Source of the DNA: Actinomadura xylanilytica
Lineage (GTDB): Bacteria; Actinomycetota; Actinomycetes; Streptosporangiales; Streptosporangiaceae
Reading direction: 5' to 3'
NCBI RefSeq assembly: GCF_030283145.1
Contig: NZ_JASNWE010000004.1
Span: forward strand, 1,047,704 to 1,111,703
Length of the DNA: 64,000 nt
Position 1 is the first letter of the stretch, and each line of letters begins with the position of its first letter. A program made the position numbers and the translations under genes. Below, in pieces: positions 38,549 through 47,867 of this stretch. A model generated the notes under the pieces. It did not search any database, was not told the DNA's origin, and saw nothing but the letters and a program-made list of their open reading frames with translations.

Positions 38549-40810
38549 TCAGAGCTTCTCGACCGGGGCGTACCGGAGCACCAGGCGCTTGACCCCGTAC
38601 TCGCCGCCGAAGTCGACGCTGGCGGCGGCCTTGTCGCCGTCGCCGTCGACGGACACCACGGTGCCCAGGCCGAACGAGTCGTGGGTGACCTTGTCGCCCG
38701 GCGACAGGGCCGGGACGGCCCGGTTGCCCGGCGAGCGGACCCCGGGGCGGGCCGCCACCGAGGCGATCGCCGGGGACGACCTGCCGGACGCCTCGCGCTC
38801 CCACGCCATCAGCCCGGTCGGGACCTCGCCGAGAAAGCGGGACGGCGGGTTGACCTGCGGGGCGCCCCACGAGCTGCGCATCGTGGCGCGGCTCAGGTAC
38901 AGCCGCTGCCGGGCCCGGGTGATGCCGACGTAGGCGAGCCGGCGCTCCTCTTCGAGCTCCTTGGGGTTGCTCATGGCGCGCAGGTGCGGGAACACCCCGT
39001 CCTCCATGCCGGTGAGGAACACCACCGGGAACTCCAGGCCCTTGGCGGTGTGCAGGGTCATCAGCGTCACCACGCCCTGCTCGGTCTCCTCGGGCTGCTC
39101 GCCGGGCGGCACCGGGTTGCCCTTGGCGCCGCCCGGGATCGAGTCGGCGTCGGCGACCAGGGCCACCTGCTCCAGGAAGTCGGTGAGCCGGCCGGCGGCG
39201 TCCTCGCCGTCGAGGCGCTCCTCGAACTCGCGGGCGACGGCCTCCATCTCCTGGAGGTTCTCGACGCGGGTCTCGTCCTGCGGGTCCTTGGACGCCTGGA
39301 GCTCGGCCAGGTAGCCGCTCTTCGTGAGGATCCGGTCGACCAGCTCGGCCGGGGTCGCGGACTCGACGGCGGCGCGCAGCTCGTCGAGCAGGGCGACGAA
39401 CTCGCGGACCGCATTGCTGGACCGGGTCGCCATGCCCGGCACGTCCTCGGGACGGCGCAGCGCCTGCCAGAACGAGATGCGCTCGCGGGAGGCGTACGCC
39501 TCGACGCACGCCTCGGCTCGGTCGCCGATGCCGCGCTTGGGCACGTTGAGGACGCGGCGCAGCGAGACGGTGTCCTCGGGGTTGGCCAGCACCCGCAGGT
39601 AGGCCAGCAGGTCGCGGATCTCCTTGCGCTCGTAGAAGCGGACGCCGCCGACGACCTTGTAGGGCAGGCCGACGCGGATGAACACCTCTTCGAACACCCG
39701 GGACTGCGCGTTGGTCCGGTAGAAGATCGCGACGTCGCCGGGCCGGGCGTCGCCGGCGTCGGTGAGCTTGTCGACCTCGTGCGCGACGAACGCGGCCTCG
39801 TCGTGCTCGTTGTCGGCCACATAGCCGGTGATCTTGTGGCCCTCGCCCTGGTCGGACCAGAGCCGCTTAGGCTTGCGGTCGGCGTTGCGCTCGATGACCG
39901 CGTTGGCCGCCGACAGGATCGTCTGGGTGGAGCGGTAGTTCTGCTCCAGCATGATCGTGGTGGCGTCCGGGTAGTCGCGCTCGAACTCCATGATGTTGCG
40001 GATCGTCGCGCCCCGGAACGCGTAGATCGACTGGTCGGCGTCGCCCACCACGCACAGCTCGGCCGCCCCCACCCCCTCGACCGGCGCGGTCAGCTCCCGG
40101 ACCAGCTCGTACTGCGCGTGGTTGGTGTCCTGGTACTCGTCGACCAGGACGTGCCGGAACCGGCGCCGGTAGTGCTCGGCGGCCTCGGGGAACACTTGGA
40201 GCAGGTTGACCGTCATCATGATCAGGTCGTCGAAGTCCATCGCGCCGGCCTGCTGGAGCCGCGCCTGGTACATCTCGTACGCCTCGGCGAGCGTCTGCTC
40301 CATGTGGGTGGCGGCGCGGGCCTTGTAGGTCTCGTAGTCGATCAGCTCGTTCTTGAGGTTACTGATCTGCGCGGAGAACGACTTGGGCGGGTAGCGCTTG
40401 GGGTCGAGGTCGAGCTCGCGGCAGACCAGCGCCATCAGCCGCCGCGCGTCGGCCTGGTCGTAGATCGAGAAGCTCGTCGGGAAGCCCAGCCGCTTGGCCT
40501 CGCGGCGCAGGATCCGCACGCAGGCCGAGTGGAAGGTCATCACCCACATCGCGCGCGAGCGCGGGCCGACGAGCGCGTCCACCCGCTCCTTCATCTCGGC
40601 CGCGGCCTTGTTGGTGAAGGTGATCGCCAGGATCTGGCCCGGATGCGCGTCGCGCTCGCCGAGCAGGTGGGCGATCCGGTGGGTGAGCACGCGGGTCTTC
40701 CCCGAGCCGGCACCGGCGACGATCAGCAGGGGGCCGCCCGAGTGCACGACGGCGGCGCGCTGCTGCGGGTTGAGGCCATCGAGCAAGGGGTGAGCTTCGG
40801 TCTTCGACAT
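38549..40810 (-). CDS. pcrA: UvrD/PcrA-type DNA helicase
   Basis: SF1A 3'-5' helicase in repair and replication-conflict resolution. 753 residues. Q-motif GLNPQQRAAV, Walker A AGAGSGKT, TFTNKAAAEMKERV, Walker B LVDEYQDTN, GDADQSIYAFRGA, LEQNYRST, and VGITRARQRLYLS; C-terminal Tudor-like segment VTHDSFGLGTVVSVDGDG. No ribosome site; TAGACT at 40819-40824 precedes GTG 40813 by 5 nt and ATG 40810 by 8 nt, so translation is probably leaderless from one of them. Orthologue of mycobacterial uvrD1, also upstream of sucC. Confidence 0.95.
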   Translation of the reverse strand: MSKTEAHPLLDGLNPQQRAAVVHSGGPLLIVAGAGSGKTRVLTHRIAHLLGERDAHPGQILAITFTNKAAAEMKERVDALVGPRSRAMWVMTFHSACVRILRREAKRLGFPTSFSIYDQADARRLMALVCRELDLDPKRYPPKSFSAQISNLKNELIDYETYKARAATHMEQTLAEAYEMYQARLQQAGAMDFDDLIMMTVNLLQVFPEAAEHYRRRFRHVLVDEYQDTNHAQYELVRELTAPVEGVGAAELCVVGDADQSIYAFRGATIRNIMEFERDYPDATTIMLEQNYRSTQTILSAANAVIERNADRKPKRLWSDQGEGHKITGYVADNEHDEAAFVAHEVDKLTDAGDARPGDVAIFYRTNAQSRVFEEVFIRVGLPYKVVGGVRFYERKEIRDLLAYLRVLANPEDTVSLRRVLNVPKRGIGDRAEACVEAYASRERISFWQALRRPEDVPGMATRSSNAVREFVALLDELRAAVESATPAELVDRILTKSGYLAELQASKDPQDETRVENLQEMEAVAREFEERLDGEDAAGRLTDFLEQVALVADADSIPGGAKGNPVPPGEQPEETEQGVVTLMTLHTAKGLEFPVVFLTGMEDGVFPHLRAMSNPKELEEERRLAYVGITRARQRLYLSRATMRSSWGAPQVNPPSRFLGEVPTGLMAWEREASGRSSPAIASVAARPGVRSPGNRAVPALSPGDKVTHDSFGLGTVVSVDGDGDKAAASVDFGGEYGVKRLVLRYAPVEKL

Positions 40811-40818
40811 CACGTGCG

Positions 40819-40824
40819 AGTCTA
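40819..40824 (-). promoter_or_regulatory. -10 box for pcrA
   Basis: TAGACT on the minus strand, 5-8 nt before the start codons. GAGACA 19 nt further upstream is a poor -35. Confidence 0.4.
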
Positions 40825-40879
40825 CGGCCAGGCGCCGACGCATTGTCTCGGCTCCCGCACCCTCGCGGTGGTCGCCCGG

Positions 40880-41269
40880 TCAGGTCTTGCGGTGGTCGCG
40901 AGCGCTCTCGGCGGCGGCCAGCACCCCCTCCAGTCCGGCCCCGGCGGCGGCCATCGAGGCGGCGGCGATCGCGCCCTCCACCAGCGGCGCGTCGGCCAGC
41001 ACCAGGCCGCCCGGCACGTCCGCGGCGTCCTCCAGGGCCAGCTTCGCGGTGAGGACCGAGCTGCCGAGATCGGCGAGCAGCACCACCCCGTCGCCGTCCC
41101 CGGCCGCCTCGATGGCCCGTCCGACCAGCTCGGGGCTGGTGCCGAGGCCGCCGTCCGGGTCGCCCCCGGCGGGCTCCACGACCGCCTTGCCGACGCCCAT
41201 CGCGCGGGCCACCTCGGCGGTTCCCTCCGCCAGCGCGCGGCTGTGCGAGACCAGCACGATTCCGACCAT
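40880..41269 (-). CDS. dhaM: dihydroxyacetone kinase phosphoryl donor subunit (EIIA-like)
   Basis: 129 residues, only the EIIA(man)-like domain. LVSHSRALAEG places the phosphorylated His at residue 9, as in E. coli DhaM. LADLGSSVLTAKLALE is the second conserved strand. It lacks the HPr and EI-like domains fused to E. coli DhaM, so general PTS proteins must supply phosphate. Starts 2 bp after dhaL. Confidence 0.92.
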   Translation of the reverse strand: MVGIVLVSHSRALAEGTAEVARAMGVGKAVVEPAGGDPDGGLGTSPELVGRAIEAAGDGDGVVLLADLGSSVLTAKLALEDAADVPGGLVLADAPLVEGAIAAASMAAAGAGLEGVLAAAESARDHRKT

Positions 41270-41271
41270 CG

Positions 41272-41910
41272 TCAGTCCCTCTCCGTCAAGGTGTCGGCCA
41301 GGGCGCGCAGGATGAGCGCGGTGGACGCGGCACCGGGGTCCATGTGCCCGATGCTGCGTTCGCCCAGATAGCTTGCCCGGCCCTTCCGCGCCTGCATCGG
41401 GACGGTCGCGTCGGCGCCCTGGGCCGCGCCGTCCGCGGCGGCGCGCGCGCAGCCGGCAAGGCCCGTACCGGCGGCGAGGGCCGCGTCGTAGGAGGCGACG
41501 GCCGGGATGAGCGCGTCCACCATGGTCTTGTCGCCCCCGGCGGCCTGGCCGAGCTCGCGCACACCGTCCAGGGCCGCGCGCAGGCCCGCGCCGAGCGCGG
41601 CGGCGTCGATCGGGTCGGCGTCGCCGAACGCCTTGCCCGCGCGGCGGAGCGCCGTCCCGTACAGGGGGCCCGAGGCGCCGCCGGTCTTGGACACGACCGC
41701 CCGCCCCGCGGCGGTCAGCACCTTGCCGGGCGGGGCGCCGTCGGGCAGGGCCGCGACGGCGGCGGCGAGGCCGCGGTCCAGGTTGAGGCCGTGGTCGCCG
41801 TCGCCGATCGCCGCGTCCAGGCTGGTCAGGCGGCCGGCGTCCGCGGCGGCCCGCTCGGCGGCGAGCCGGATCCAGGCGGCCAGGTCCGCGCCGTCCGCCG
41901 TGCCGGTCAT
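41272..41910 (-). CDS. dhaL: dihydroxyacetone kinase subunit L (ADP-binding)
   Basis: 212 residues. [15 protein letters not shown] supplies the Asp residues that hold the Mg-[22 protein letters not shown] and [20 protein letters not shown] follow in the usual order. ATG overlaps the dhaK stop (ATGA). Here ADP is a cofactor rephosphorylated by DhaM. Confidence 0.95.
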   Translation of the reverse strand: MTGTADGADLAAWIRLAAERAAADAGRLTSLDAAIGDGDHGLNLDRGLAAAVAALPDGAPPGKVLTAAGRAVVSKTGGASGPLYGTALRRAGKAFGDADPIDAAALGAGLRAALDGVRELGQAAGGDKTMVDALIPAVASYDAALAAGTGLAGCARAAADGAAQGADATVPMQARKGRASYLGERSIGHMDPGAASTALILRALADTLTERD

Positions 41911-42902
41911 CGGCCCCACCGCAGCGCCGGGGTCTGGACGGGCGCGTCCCACAGGCGGGTCAGCTCGGGGGTGAGCCGGCACACCGAGATCATGCAGCCG
42001 GCCATCTCCAGGCTGGTCACGTAGCCGCCGACCAGCGGCCGGACGACCCTCGCGCCGTGCCCGGCGAGCCACTCGGCCGCCGCCGCGTACGCCACGTACT
42101 GCTCCACCAGCGGGGTGCCGCCCATCCCGTTGACCAGCACCAGCAGCTCGGCCCCGGCCAGCGGCATGTCGGCGTCGATCGCGCTGAGCGAGGCGTCGAC
42201 GATCTCCCTGGCGGTGCCCGCCTTCACCCGCTCGCGCCCCGGCTCGCCGTGGATGCCGACGCCGAGTTCCATCTCGCCCTCGGCCAGCTCGAAGGTGGGG
42301 CGCCCGGCCGCCGGGACCGTGCACGGCGCCAGCGCCACGCCGAACGAGCGGCTGCGCTCGTCGACCTCGCGGGCGACCGCGGCGACCTCGGCCAGCGCGG
42401 CGCCCTCCTCGGCCAGCGCCCCGGCGATCTTCTCCACGAACAGCGTCGCGCCGGTGCCGCGGCGGCCCGCGGTGAACGTGCTGTCCTCCACCGCGACGTC
42501 GTCGTCCACCAGGACCGAGACGACCTCGATGTCCTCGTCCTCGGCCAGCTCGGCGGCCATCCGGAAGTTGAGCACGTCGCCGGTGTAGTTCTTGACGACG
42601 TGCAGCACCCCGGCGCCGCCGTGCGCCGCCGCGGTGGCCGCGATGATCTGGTCGGGGACCGGCGAGGTGAACACCTCGCCCGCGCAGGCGGCGTCGAGCA
42701 TCCCGTACCCGACGAAGCCGGCGTGCAGCGGTTCGTGGCCCGAGCCGCCGCCCGACACCAGGCCGACCTTGCCGGCGTGCGGGGCGTCCGACCGCACGAC
42801 CGTCCCGGCGGCGGGGTCGACCCGCAGCGACGGATGCGCGGCGGCCAGCCCGCGCAGCGCGTCGGTGACGACGTCCGCTGGATCGTTGATGAGTTTGCGC
42901 AT
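41907..42902 (-). CDS. dhaK: dihydroxyacetone kinase subunit K (substrate-binding)
   Basis: 331 residues. [19 protein letters not shown] and [11 protein letters not shown] are the dihydroxyacetone site; [12 protein letters not shown] contains His218, the residue that forms the hemiaminal with substrate in E. coli DhaK. First gene of dhaK-dhaL-dhaM, feeding DHA phosphate to glycolysis. Divergent from the PIG-L gene; no DhaS/DhaR-like regulator next to it. Confidence 0.96.
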   Translation of the reverse strand: MRKLINDPADVVTDALRGLAAAHPSLRVDPAAGTVVRSDAPHAGKVGLVSGGGSGHEPLHAGFVGYGMLDAACAGEVFTSPVPDQIIAATAAAHGGAGVLHVVKNYTGDVLNFRMAAELAEDEDIEVVSVLVDDDVAVEDSTFTAGRRGTGATLFVEKIAGALAEEGAALAEVAAVAREVDERSRSFGVALAPCTVPAAGRPTFELAEGEMELGVGIHGEPGRERVKAGTAREIVDASLSAIDADMPLAGAELLVLVNGMGGTPLVEQYVAYAAAAEWLAGHGARVVRPLVGGYVTSLEMAGCMISVCRLTPELTRLWDAPVQTPALRWGR

Positions 42903-42991
42903 GCCTCTGCTCTACCCCACCGGGGCCGCCGATCCCAGCCCCCGGGCGCGATCGCCGCCAAGATCGTCCGGACGCCGGGAGCGGGCCGTCA

Positions 42992-42997
42992 TAAGGT
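42992..42997 (+). promoter_or_regulatory. -10 box for leaderless PIG-L deacetylase mRNA
   Basis: TAAGGT within GTCATAAGGTG, 7 nt before GTG 43005. The same 11-mer precedes the P-loop kinase gene at 53655. Confidence 0.5.
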
Positions 42998-43004
42998 GGA
43001 AACC

Positions 43005-43736
43005 GTGACCAATGTTCTGGACGACACAGACGTGCAGCGGATCCTGGCCGTGATGGCGCACCCCGACGACGTCGACTTCGGCGCGGCCGGAACGGTCGCC
43101 GGCTGGACCGACCTGGGTATCGAGGTGACCTACCTGATGGTCACCGACGGCGACGCGGGCGGTTTCGACGACGCCGTCACCCGCACCGAGATGGCCGCGC
43201 TGCGCCGCGACGAGCAGCGCGCCGCGGCCAAGTGCGTGGGCGTCTCGGACGTCCGCTTCCTCGGCTACCCGGACGGGCGGCTCGAAGCCACTCTCGACCT
43301 GCGCCGCGACATCGCCCGGGTGATCCGGCAGGTGCGCCCCGACCGGGTGCTGATGCCGAGCCCCGAACGCGACTACCGGCGGATCTACCCCAGCCACCCC
43401 GACCACCGGGCGGCCGGGTCGGCGGCGCTCGACGCCGTCTACCCCGACGCCCGCAACCCCTACGCGTTCCCCGAGCTGCTGGCCGACGAGGGGCTGGCCG
43501 CCTGGACCGTCCGGGAGGTGTGGATCACCGGCGGCCCGGCCGCCGACCACCGCGTCGACATCACCGACCGGTTCGACCGCAAGGTGAACGCGCTGCGCGC
43601 GCACGCCAGCCAGACCGGCCACATGGGCGACGGGCTGCCCGAGATGCTGCGCACCTGGCTGTCGGCCAACGCCGCCGCGGCCGGCCTCCCGGCGGGCCGG
43701 CTGGCCGAGGCGTTCCAGATCGTCGACACCGCCTGA
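43005..43736 (+). CDS. PIG-L/LmbE-family N-acetylglucosamine-type deacetylase
   Basis: 243 residues. AVMAHPDDVDFGAAGTVA carries the zinc-binding HPDD; SHPDHRAAG supplies the third ligand, His. LMVTDGDAGG and LGYPDGRLE are further family marks shared with MshB/Mca of mycothiol metabolism. The length and single-domain form fit; whether it deacetylates a mycothiol precursor or another GlcNAc conjugate cannot be told. GTG start with TAAGGT 7 nt upstream. Confidence 0.9.
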   Translation: MTNVLDDTDVQRILAVMAHPDDVDFGAAGTVAGWTDLGIEVTYLMVTDGDAGGFDDAVTRTEMAALRRDEQRAAAKCVGVSDVRFLGYPDGRLEATLDLRRDIARVIRQVRPDRVLMPSPERDYRRIYPSHPDHRAAGSAALDAVYPDARNPYAFPELLADEGLAAWTVREVWITGGPAADHRVDITDRFDRKVNALRAHASQTGHMGDGLPEMLRTWLSANAAAAGLPAGRLAEAFQIVDTA

Positions 43737-43804
43737 CCCGCGCCCCCTTCGCACCGCCCGCCGCTCCCGCTTCCCCGCCACCGTCCCACCCTGGTGAGGT
43801 CCCG

Positions 43805-44752
43805 TTGCGCAAGATCCTTTTCGACTGCGATACCGGCATCGACGACGCGGTGACCCTGCTCTACCTGGCCTCGCTCGTCCGGGCCGGGGAGGCCGAGCTG
43901 GTCGGGGTCGGCACGGTGCACGGCAACGTCGACTCGCGCACCGGCGCCCTCAACACGCTGCGGGTGCTGGAGCTGGCCGGGATCGAGGCGGGCGTGCCGG
44001 TCGCGATCGGCGCCGGGCGGCCGATCGCGCAGGACGTCCACTACGCGGTGGAGTGGCACGGCGGCGACGGCCTGGGCGACACGCGCCTGCCCGAACCGCA
44101 GGGACGGCCCGTCGCCGAGCCGGCCCCCGCGCAGATCGTCCGGCTGGCGCGCGCCGCACCCGGCGAACTGACCCTGCTGGCGACCGGGCCGCTGACCAAC
44201 CTGGCCGCCGCGCTGCTGCTCGACGCCGAGCTGCCCGCGCTGATCCGCGAGGTGGTGGTGATGGGCGGTGCGTTCGACCATCCCGGCAACATCACCACGC
44301 ACGCCGAGGCCAACGTCTGGCACGACCCCGAGGCCGCCGACCTGGTGTTCTCGGCCGGCTGGCCGGTCGTGCTGGTACCGCTCGACGCCACCCACCCGAC
44401 CGCCGTCCACGATGACTGGCTGCGGCGGGTGGCGGCGCACGACTCGGCCGCCGCCCGGTTCGCCACCCGCGTCCTCGACTACTACGCCGACGCCTACACC
44501 CCGACCCTCAAGCGGCGCGGCGCCGTCATCCACGACGCGCTCGCCGCGATGCTCGCGGTCGACCCGGGCCTCGGCGAGTACGCCGAACGCGCCGTCCGGG
44601 TGGAGCTGCGGGGCGAGCTGACCCGCGGCACCACCGTGTGGGACGCCCGCTCGGTGCCCGCCGAGGACTCCCGGCGGCCGGTCCGGATCGCGGTCGGGAG
44701 CGACGTCGCGGCCTTCCAGGACCGGCTGCTGTCGGCCATCCTGTCCCTCTGA
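43805..44752 (+). CDS. inosine/uridine-type nucleoside hydrolase
   Basis: 315 residues. N-terminal DCDTGIDDA is the calcium/ribose site of IunH; MGGAFDHPGNITTHAEANVWHDPEAA and GAVIHDALAA (active-site His) complete the pocket. The start is TTG, with GTGAGG about 5 nt upstream, and puts the motif at residue 7 as in relatives. Releases base from imported nucleosides, complementing the deoA/cdd salvage genes earlier in the window. Confidence 0.93.
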   Translation: MRKILFDCDTGIDDAVTLLYLASLVRAGEAELVGVGTVHGNVDSRTGALNTLRVLELAGIEAGVPVAIGAGRPIAQDVHYAVEWHGGDGLGDTRLPEPQGRPVAEPAPAQIVRLARAAPGELTLLATGPLTNLAAALLLDAELPALIREVVVMGGAFDHPGNITTHAEANVWHDPEAADLVFSAGWPVVLVPLDATHPTAVHDDWLRRVAAHDSAAARFATRVLDYYADAYTPTLKRRGAVIHDALAAMLAVDPGLGEYAERAVRVELRGELTRGTTVWDARSVPAEDSRRPVRIAVGSDVAAFQDRLLSAILSL

Positions 44753-44768
44753 CGCCCCCGGAGCCCCC

Positions 44769-45227
44769 ATGCCGTACGAGATCGAAGCGACCGCCACGTC
44801 CGGCGCCGACGCCGAGGCGGTCTTCAAGCATCTGTGCGTGGCCGAGGCGTGGGGGCGGTGGGGGGCCTTCCCGACCCGGCCGCGCCGGGAGCGGCCCGGC
44901 TACGAGGTCCCGAACGGCGTCGGCGCGATCCGGCGCATCCCGCCGGCGCGCGAGCAGGTCGTGGTGTTCGACCCGCCGCGGCACTACGCCTACGTCGCGG
45001 TCGCCGGGGTGCCGCTGCGCGGCTACCGGGCCGACGTGACGCTGGAGCCGGCCGGTACGGGCACGCTCATCCGCTGGCAGGGCACGTTCGAGGCGAAGAT
45101 CCCGGGCAGCGGCCCGCTCCTCAGGGCCGCGCTGCAACAGATGCTGCGATCGTTCGCCCGCCGGGTGGCGCGGCATTCGGAGCGCTGCGAGCCGGGCTGC
45201 CCGGCGCGCCTCCCCGCCGATCTGTGA
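44769..45227 (+). CDS. SRPBCC (polyketide cyclase-like) protein
   Basis: 152 residues, START-like fold: YEIEATATSGADAEAVFKHL opening, GVGAIRRIPPAREQVVVFDPPRHYAYV and TLEPAGTGTLIRWQGTFEA in the central sheet, long C-terminal helix. GGAG 5 nt before ATG, 16 bp after the nucleoside hydrolase, likely cotranscribed. A ligand-binding or immunity-type role cannot be read. Confidence 0.78.
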   Translation: MPYEIEATATSGADAEAVFKHLCVAEAWGRWGAFPTRPRRERPGYEVPNGVGAIRRIPPAREQVVVFDPPRHYAYVAVAGVPLRGYRADVTLEPAGTGTLIRWQGTFEAKIPGSGPLLRAALQQMLRSFARRVARHSERCEPGCPARLPADL

Positions 45228-45264
45228 ACGGCCGGCCCGTCCCGCCGGTCCGTCCCGCCGCCCG

Positions 45265-45789
45265 TCAGTCCAGCGGGACGGCGCGCGCGAGGATCGCGTC
45301 GACCGTCTCCTCGGGAGTCTGGCCAGACGAGTCGAGCCAGAGCCCGATCCGGGGGGTGGTGGCGCGCAGCGCATGGTCGAGGTCCGCGACGGTGAACGCG
45401 CCGTAGGCGCGTTTGTCCCGCCCGGCCTCCCTGCCCGCCACCGTCTCCGGACGGGGCGCCAGCACCACGACGTAGAGCGGGCGGGTGCGCACCTGCTCGA
45501 CCGTCCAGGGCAGCATCTCCCCCAGCACGACGTCCTGGAGGACGGCGGTGAACCCGGCCTCGGCGTACGCGTCGGCGGTGGCCGCGGCCAGGCGGTGGCG
45601 CAGCCGGAGCTGCTCCAGCGCCTCGGGCGACGGGTCCGGGCCCATCTCGGCGCGGCCTCCCACCACGAACCGGCGGAACGCGTCGCCGCGCACGTGCGCC
45701 GATCTCGGCAGCCGCTCGGCCAGCGCCTGCGCGACGGTGGACTTGCCCGCCGCCTGCACGCCGGTGATCAGGTAGACCGGGGTAACCAT
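45265..45789 (-). CDS. P-loop kinase, chloramphenicol-phosphotransferase/zeta-like
   Basis: 174 residues. Walker A GVQAAGKST near residue 8, HVRGDAFRRFVVGG as acceptor-binding segment, LQDVVLGEMLP, and basic lid RPETVAGREAGRDKRAYG. ATG 45789 has weak upstream purines. Such actinobacterial AAA kinases phosphorylate small molecules; no substrate is evident. Confidence 0.8.
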   Translation of the reverse strand: MVTPVYLITGVQAAGKSTVAQALAERLPRSAHVRGDAFRRFVVGGRAEMGPDPSPEALEQLRLRHRLAAATADAYAEAGFTAVLQDVVLGEMLPWTVEQVRTRPLYVVVLAPRPETVAGREAGRDKRAYGAFTVADLDHALRATTPRIGLWLDSSGQTPEETVDAILARAVPLD

Positions 45790-45861
45790 CCGGCCATGAT
45801 CGCAGCCTCCCGGGGAGGTGGACGACGGCACGCCGAGGCCGCGGCCCGTCCGGACGCGCCG

Positions 45862-46503
45862 TCAGACCAGGCGGCGGGCGGCGGCCCAGCGGGACAGCTC
45901 GTGGCGGTTGGAGAGCTGGAGCTTGCGCAGCACGCTCGACACGTGCGTCTCGACCGTCTTGACCGAGATGAACAGCTCCTTGGCGATCTCCTTGTAGGCG
46001 TAGCCGCGGGCGATCAGCCGCAGCACGTCGCGCTCGCGCTGGGTGATCTGGTCGAGCTCGGGGTCGGCGGCGGGCGCGTCGGCGGCGGCGAACGCGTCCA
46101 GCACGAAGCCCGCCAGGCGCGGCGAGAAGACCGCGTCGCCGTCGGCGACCCGGGCGATCGCGTCGGTCAGCTCGGGGCCGGAGATGGTCTTGGTGACGTA
46201 GCCGCGCGCACCGCCGCGGACCACCCCGATGACGTCCTCGGCGGCGTCCGACACCGACAGCGCCAGGAACCGGGACGGGACGGTGCCGGTCAGCCGGCGC
46301 AGCACCTCGATGCCCCCGCCGCCGGGCAGGTGCACGTCCAGCAGCACCACGTCGGGCAGCGTCGCCTTGATCACCGCGATCGCCTCGTCGACGTCGCCGG
46401 CCTCGCCGACGATCTCCACGTTCAGCCCCAGCTCGGCCTTGACCCCGGTGCGGAACATCTGGTGGTCGTCGACCAGGACGACCCGCTTCATCGGCTCGCT
46501 CAC
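45862..46503 (-). CDS. NarL/LuxR-family response regulator
   Basis: 213 residues from GTG 46503 (overlapping the kinase stop, GTGA). Receiver: VLVDDHQMFRTG, phosphoacceptor Asp56 in VVLLDVHLPGG, Lys in GYVTKTISG. Output: LuxR helix-turn-helix (about 145-208, ITQRERDVLRLIARGYAYKEIAKEL, VKTVETHVSSVLRKL). An ATG four codons later (46491) is the alternative start. Partner of the PspC-type kinase. Confidence 0.93.
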   Translation of the reverse strand: MSEPMKRVVLVDDHQMFRTGVKAELGLNVEIVGEAGDVDEAIAVIKATLPDVVLLDVHLPGGGGIEVLRRLTGTVPSRFLALSVSDAAEDVIGVVRGGARGYVTKTISGPELTDAIARVADGDAVFSPRLAGFVLDAFAAADAPAADPELDQITQRERDVLRLIARGYAYKEIAKELFISVKTVETHVSSVLRKLQLSNRHELSRWAAARRLV

Positions 46504-47726
46504 GACTTGCTGATCTCCAGACGCACCTCGGTGCCCTCGCCCGGTCCGGTACGGACGCTCGCCTTGCCTCCGTTGCGCTCCATACGTCCGATGATGGACC
46601 CCCGGACCCCCATCCTGTCCGCCGGGACCCGGTCGAGGTCGAATCCCTTCCCCCGGTCGCGGACGAAGATGGCGATCTCGTCGCCCGACACCTCGGCGTA
46701 GACCGAGACCGACGGCGCCTCGGCGTACTTGGCGGCGTTGACCATCGCCTCCCGGGCGGCCTGGAGCGCGGCGCCGAGCCGGTCGTCCAGCGCGGTGTCG
46801 CCCACGCAGACCACCTCGATCGGCACCCCGTGGTCGTCCTCCACCTCCCCGGCGATCGCCTTGATCGCCGGCGCGAAGGTCTGGTCCGGGTCGGCGCGCG
46901 GCTGGTAGAGCCAGGTGCGCAGGGTCCGCTCCTGGGAGCGGGCGAGCCGCTGCACCTCGCGGGGGTCGCCGGCGTTGCGCTGGATGAGGGTCAGCGTGTG
47001 CAGCACCGAGTCGTGGATGTGCGCGGCCAGCTCGGCGCGCTCCTGCGAGCGGATCCGCTCGTGCCGCTCGGTGTCGAGGTCCTGCCAGAGCCGCACCACC
47101 CACGGGGTGGCGATCACCGCGACGCCGGTGAGGATGATCAGGGTCGCGATCACGACGGACCGGGCCTGCCCGACGTCCACGTTCTGCACCACGAACCCGC
47201 CGATGCCGCCGATCACCAGCAGCAGGCCGAGCAGGCTGCGCAGCCACATCTGCCGGAGCGGCAGCATCCAGCGCTGCCGCTGGTCGCGGTCGGCCTGCTG
47301 CCAGAGGATCGCGGCGCCGATGCCGCACACGACGAACGGCCACAGCGCGAACTGCGCGACCCTGTTCCCGGCGGGCAGCGAGACCAGCCCGCAGGTCACC
47401 GCCGTGTACGCCAGGAGCTGCCCCCAGTCGCGGCCCCTGCGGCGGCCGGCCGCCACGGCCGTGCCCGTGCCCGTGTCCGTGCCGGTGACCGCCGGGACGT
47501 CCTGGCGGGGCACCAGCACCCACAGCGCCGCGTACACGACGAAGCCGAGCCCGCTCGCCGCCGTCAGCAGCACGAACGCGGCCCGGACGACCAGCACCTG
47601 GACACCGAGGTTGGCGGCCATGCCGCGGCACACTCCGGCCACCAGCCGCCCGTCCGCGACGCGTTGCAGCCGCGCGGCGGGCGGCGCCTGCCCGTTCACC
47701 ATCGCCGTGTCCAAGGTCCCTCGCAT
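46500..47726 (-). CDS. PspC-domain sensor histidine kinase (HisKA_3)
   Basis: 408 residues. An N-terminal PspC domain (about 20-75, LQRVADGRLVAGVCRGMAANLG and a helix) is followed by three or four more helices, a dimerisation segment with phosphoacceptor His in AAHIHDSVLHTL, and a HATPase (EAMVNAAKYAEAPSV, FVRDRGKGFD, GSIIGRMERNGG). ATG 47726 directly follows GGGGGA; a later ATG (47702) is possible. PspC suggests sensing of envelope stress. Divergent from another PspC protein. Confidence 0.9.
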   Translation of the reverse strand: MRGTLDTAMVNGQAPPAARLQRVADGRLVAGVCRGMAANLGVQVLVVRAAFVLLTAASGLGFVVYAALWVLVPRQDVPAVTGTDTGTGTAVAAGRRRGRDWGQLLAYTAVTCGLVSLPAGNRVAQFALWPFVVCGIGAAILWQQADRDQRQRWMLPLRQMWLRSLLGLLLVIGGIGGFVVQNVDVGQARSVVIATLIILTGVAVIATPWVVRLWQDLDTERHERIRSQERAELAAHIHDSVLHTLTLIQRNAGDPREVQRLARSQERTLRTWLYQPRADPDQTFAPAIKAIAGEVEDDHGVPIEVVCVGDTALDDRLGAALQAAREAMVNAAKYAEAPSVSVYAEVSGDEIAIFVRDRGKGFDLDRVPADRMGVRGSIIGRMERNGGKASVRTGPGEGTEVRLEISKS

Positions 47727-47867
47727 TCCCCCACGTCACCGATCGTCACACGTGAGGGGCCCGGGCGCATCAGGGCGGTACCCCGATCCCGGCGCCCGCC
47801 CGCCTCAGGGTCGGCTCAGGGGAGTCCCGGATGGCGGGGACCCGCGCGACCGGCCACGATGGTGGCC

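Noticed and set aside
35570-41371. Plus-strand open frame of about 1,930 codons
   Set aside because: It runs antisense through the Cys-cluster protein, propeller, pcrA and dhaM genes; long empty frames opposite GC-rich genes are expected and it has low-complexity Arg/Gly/Ala composition.
40880-42902. ATP-dependent (single-chain) dihydroxyacetone kinase
   Set aside because: K and L are separate genes and a DhaM EIIA-like gene is present, which marks the PTS-type system.
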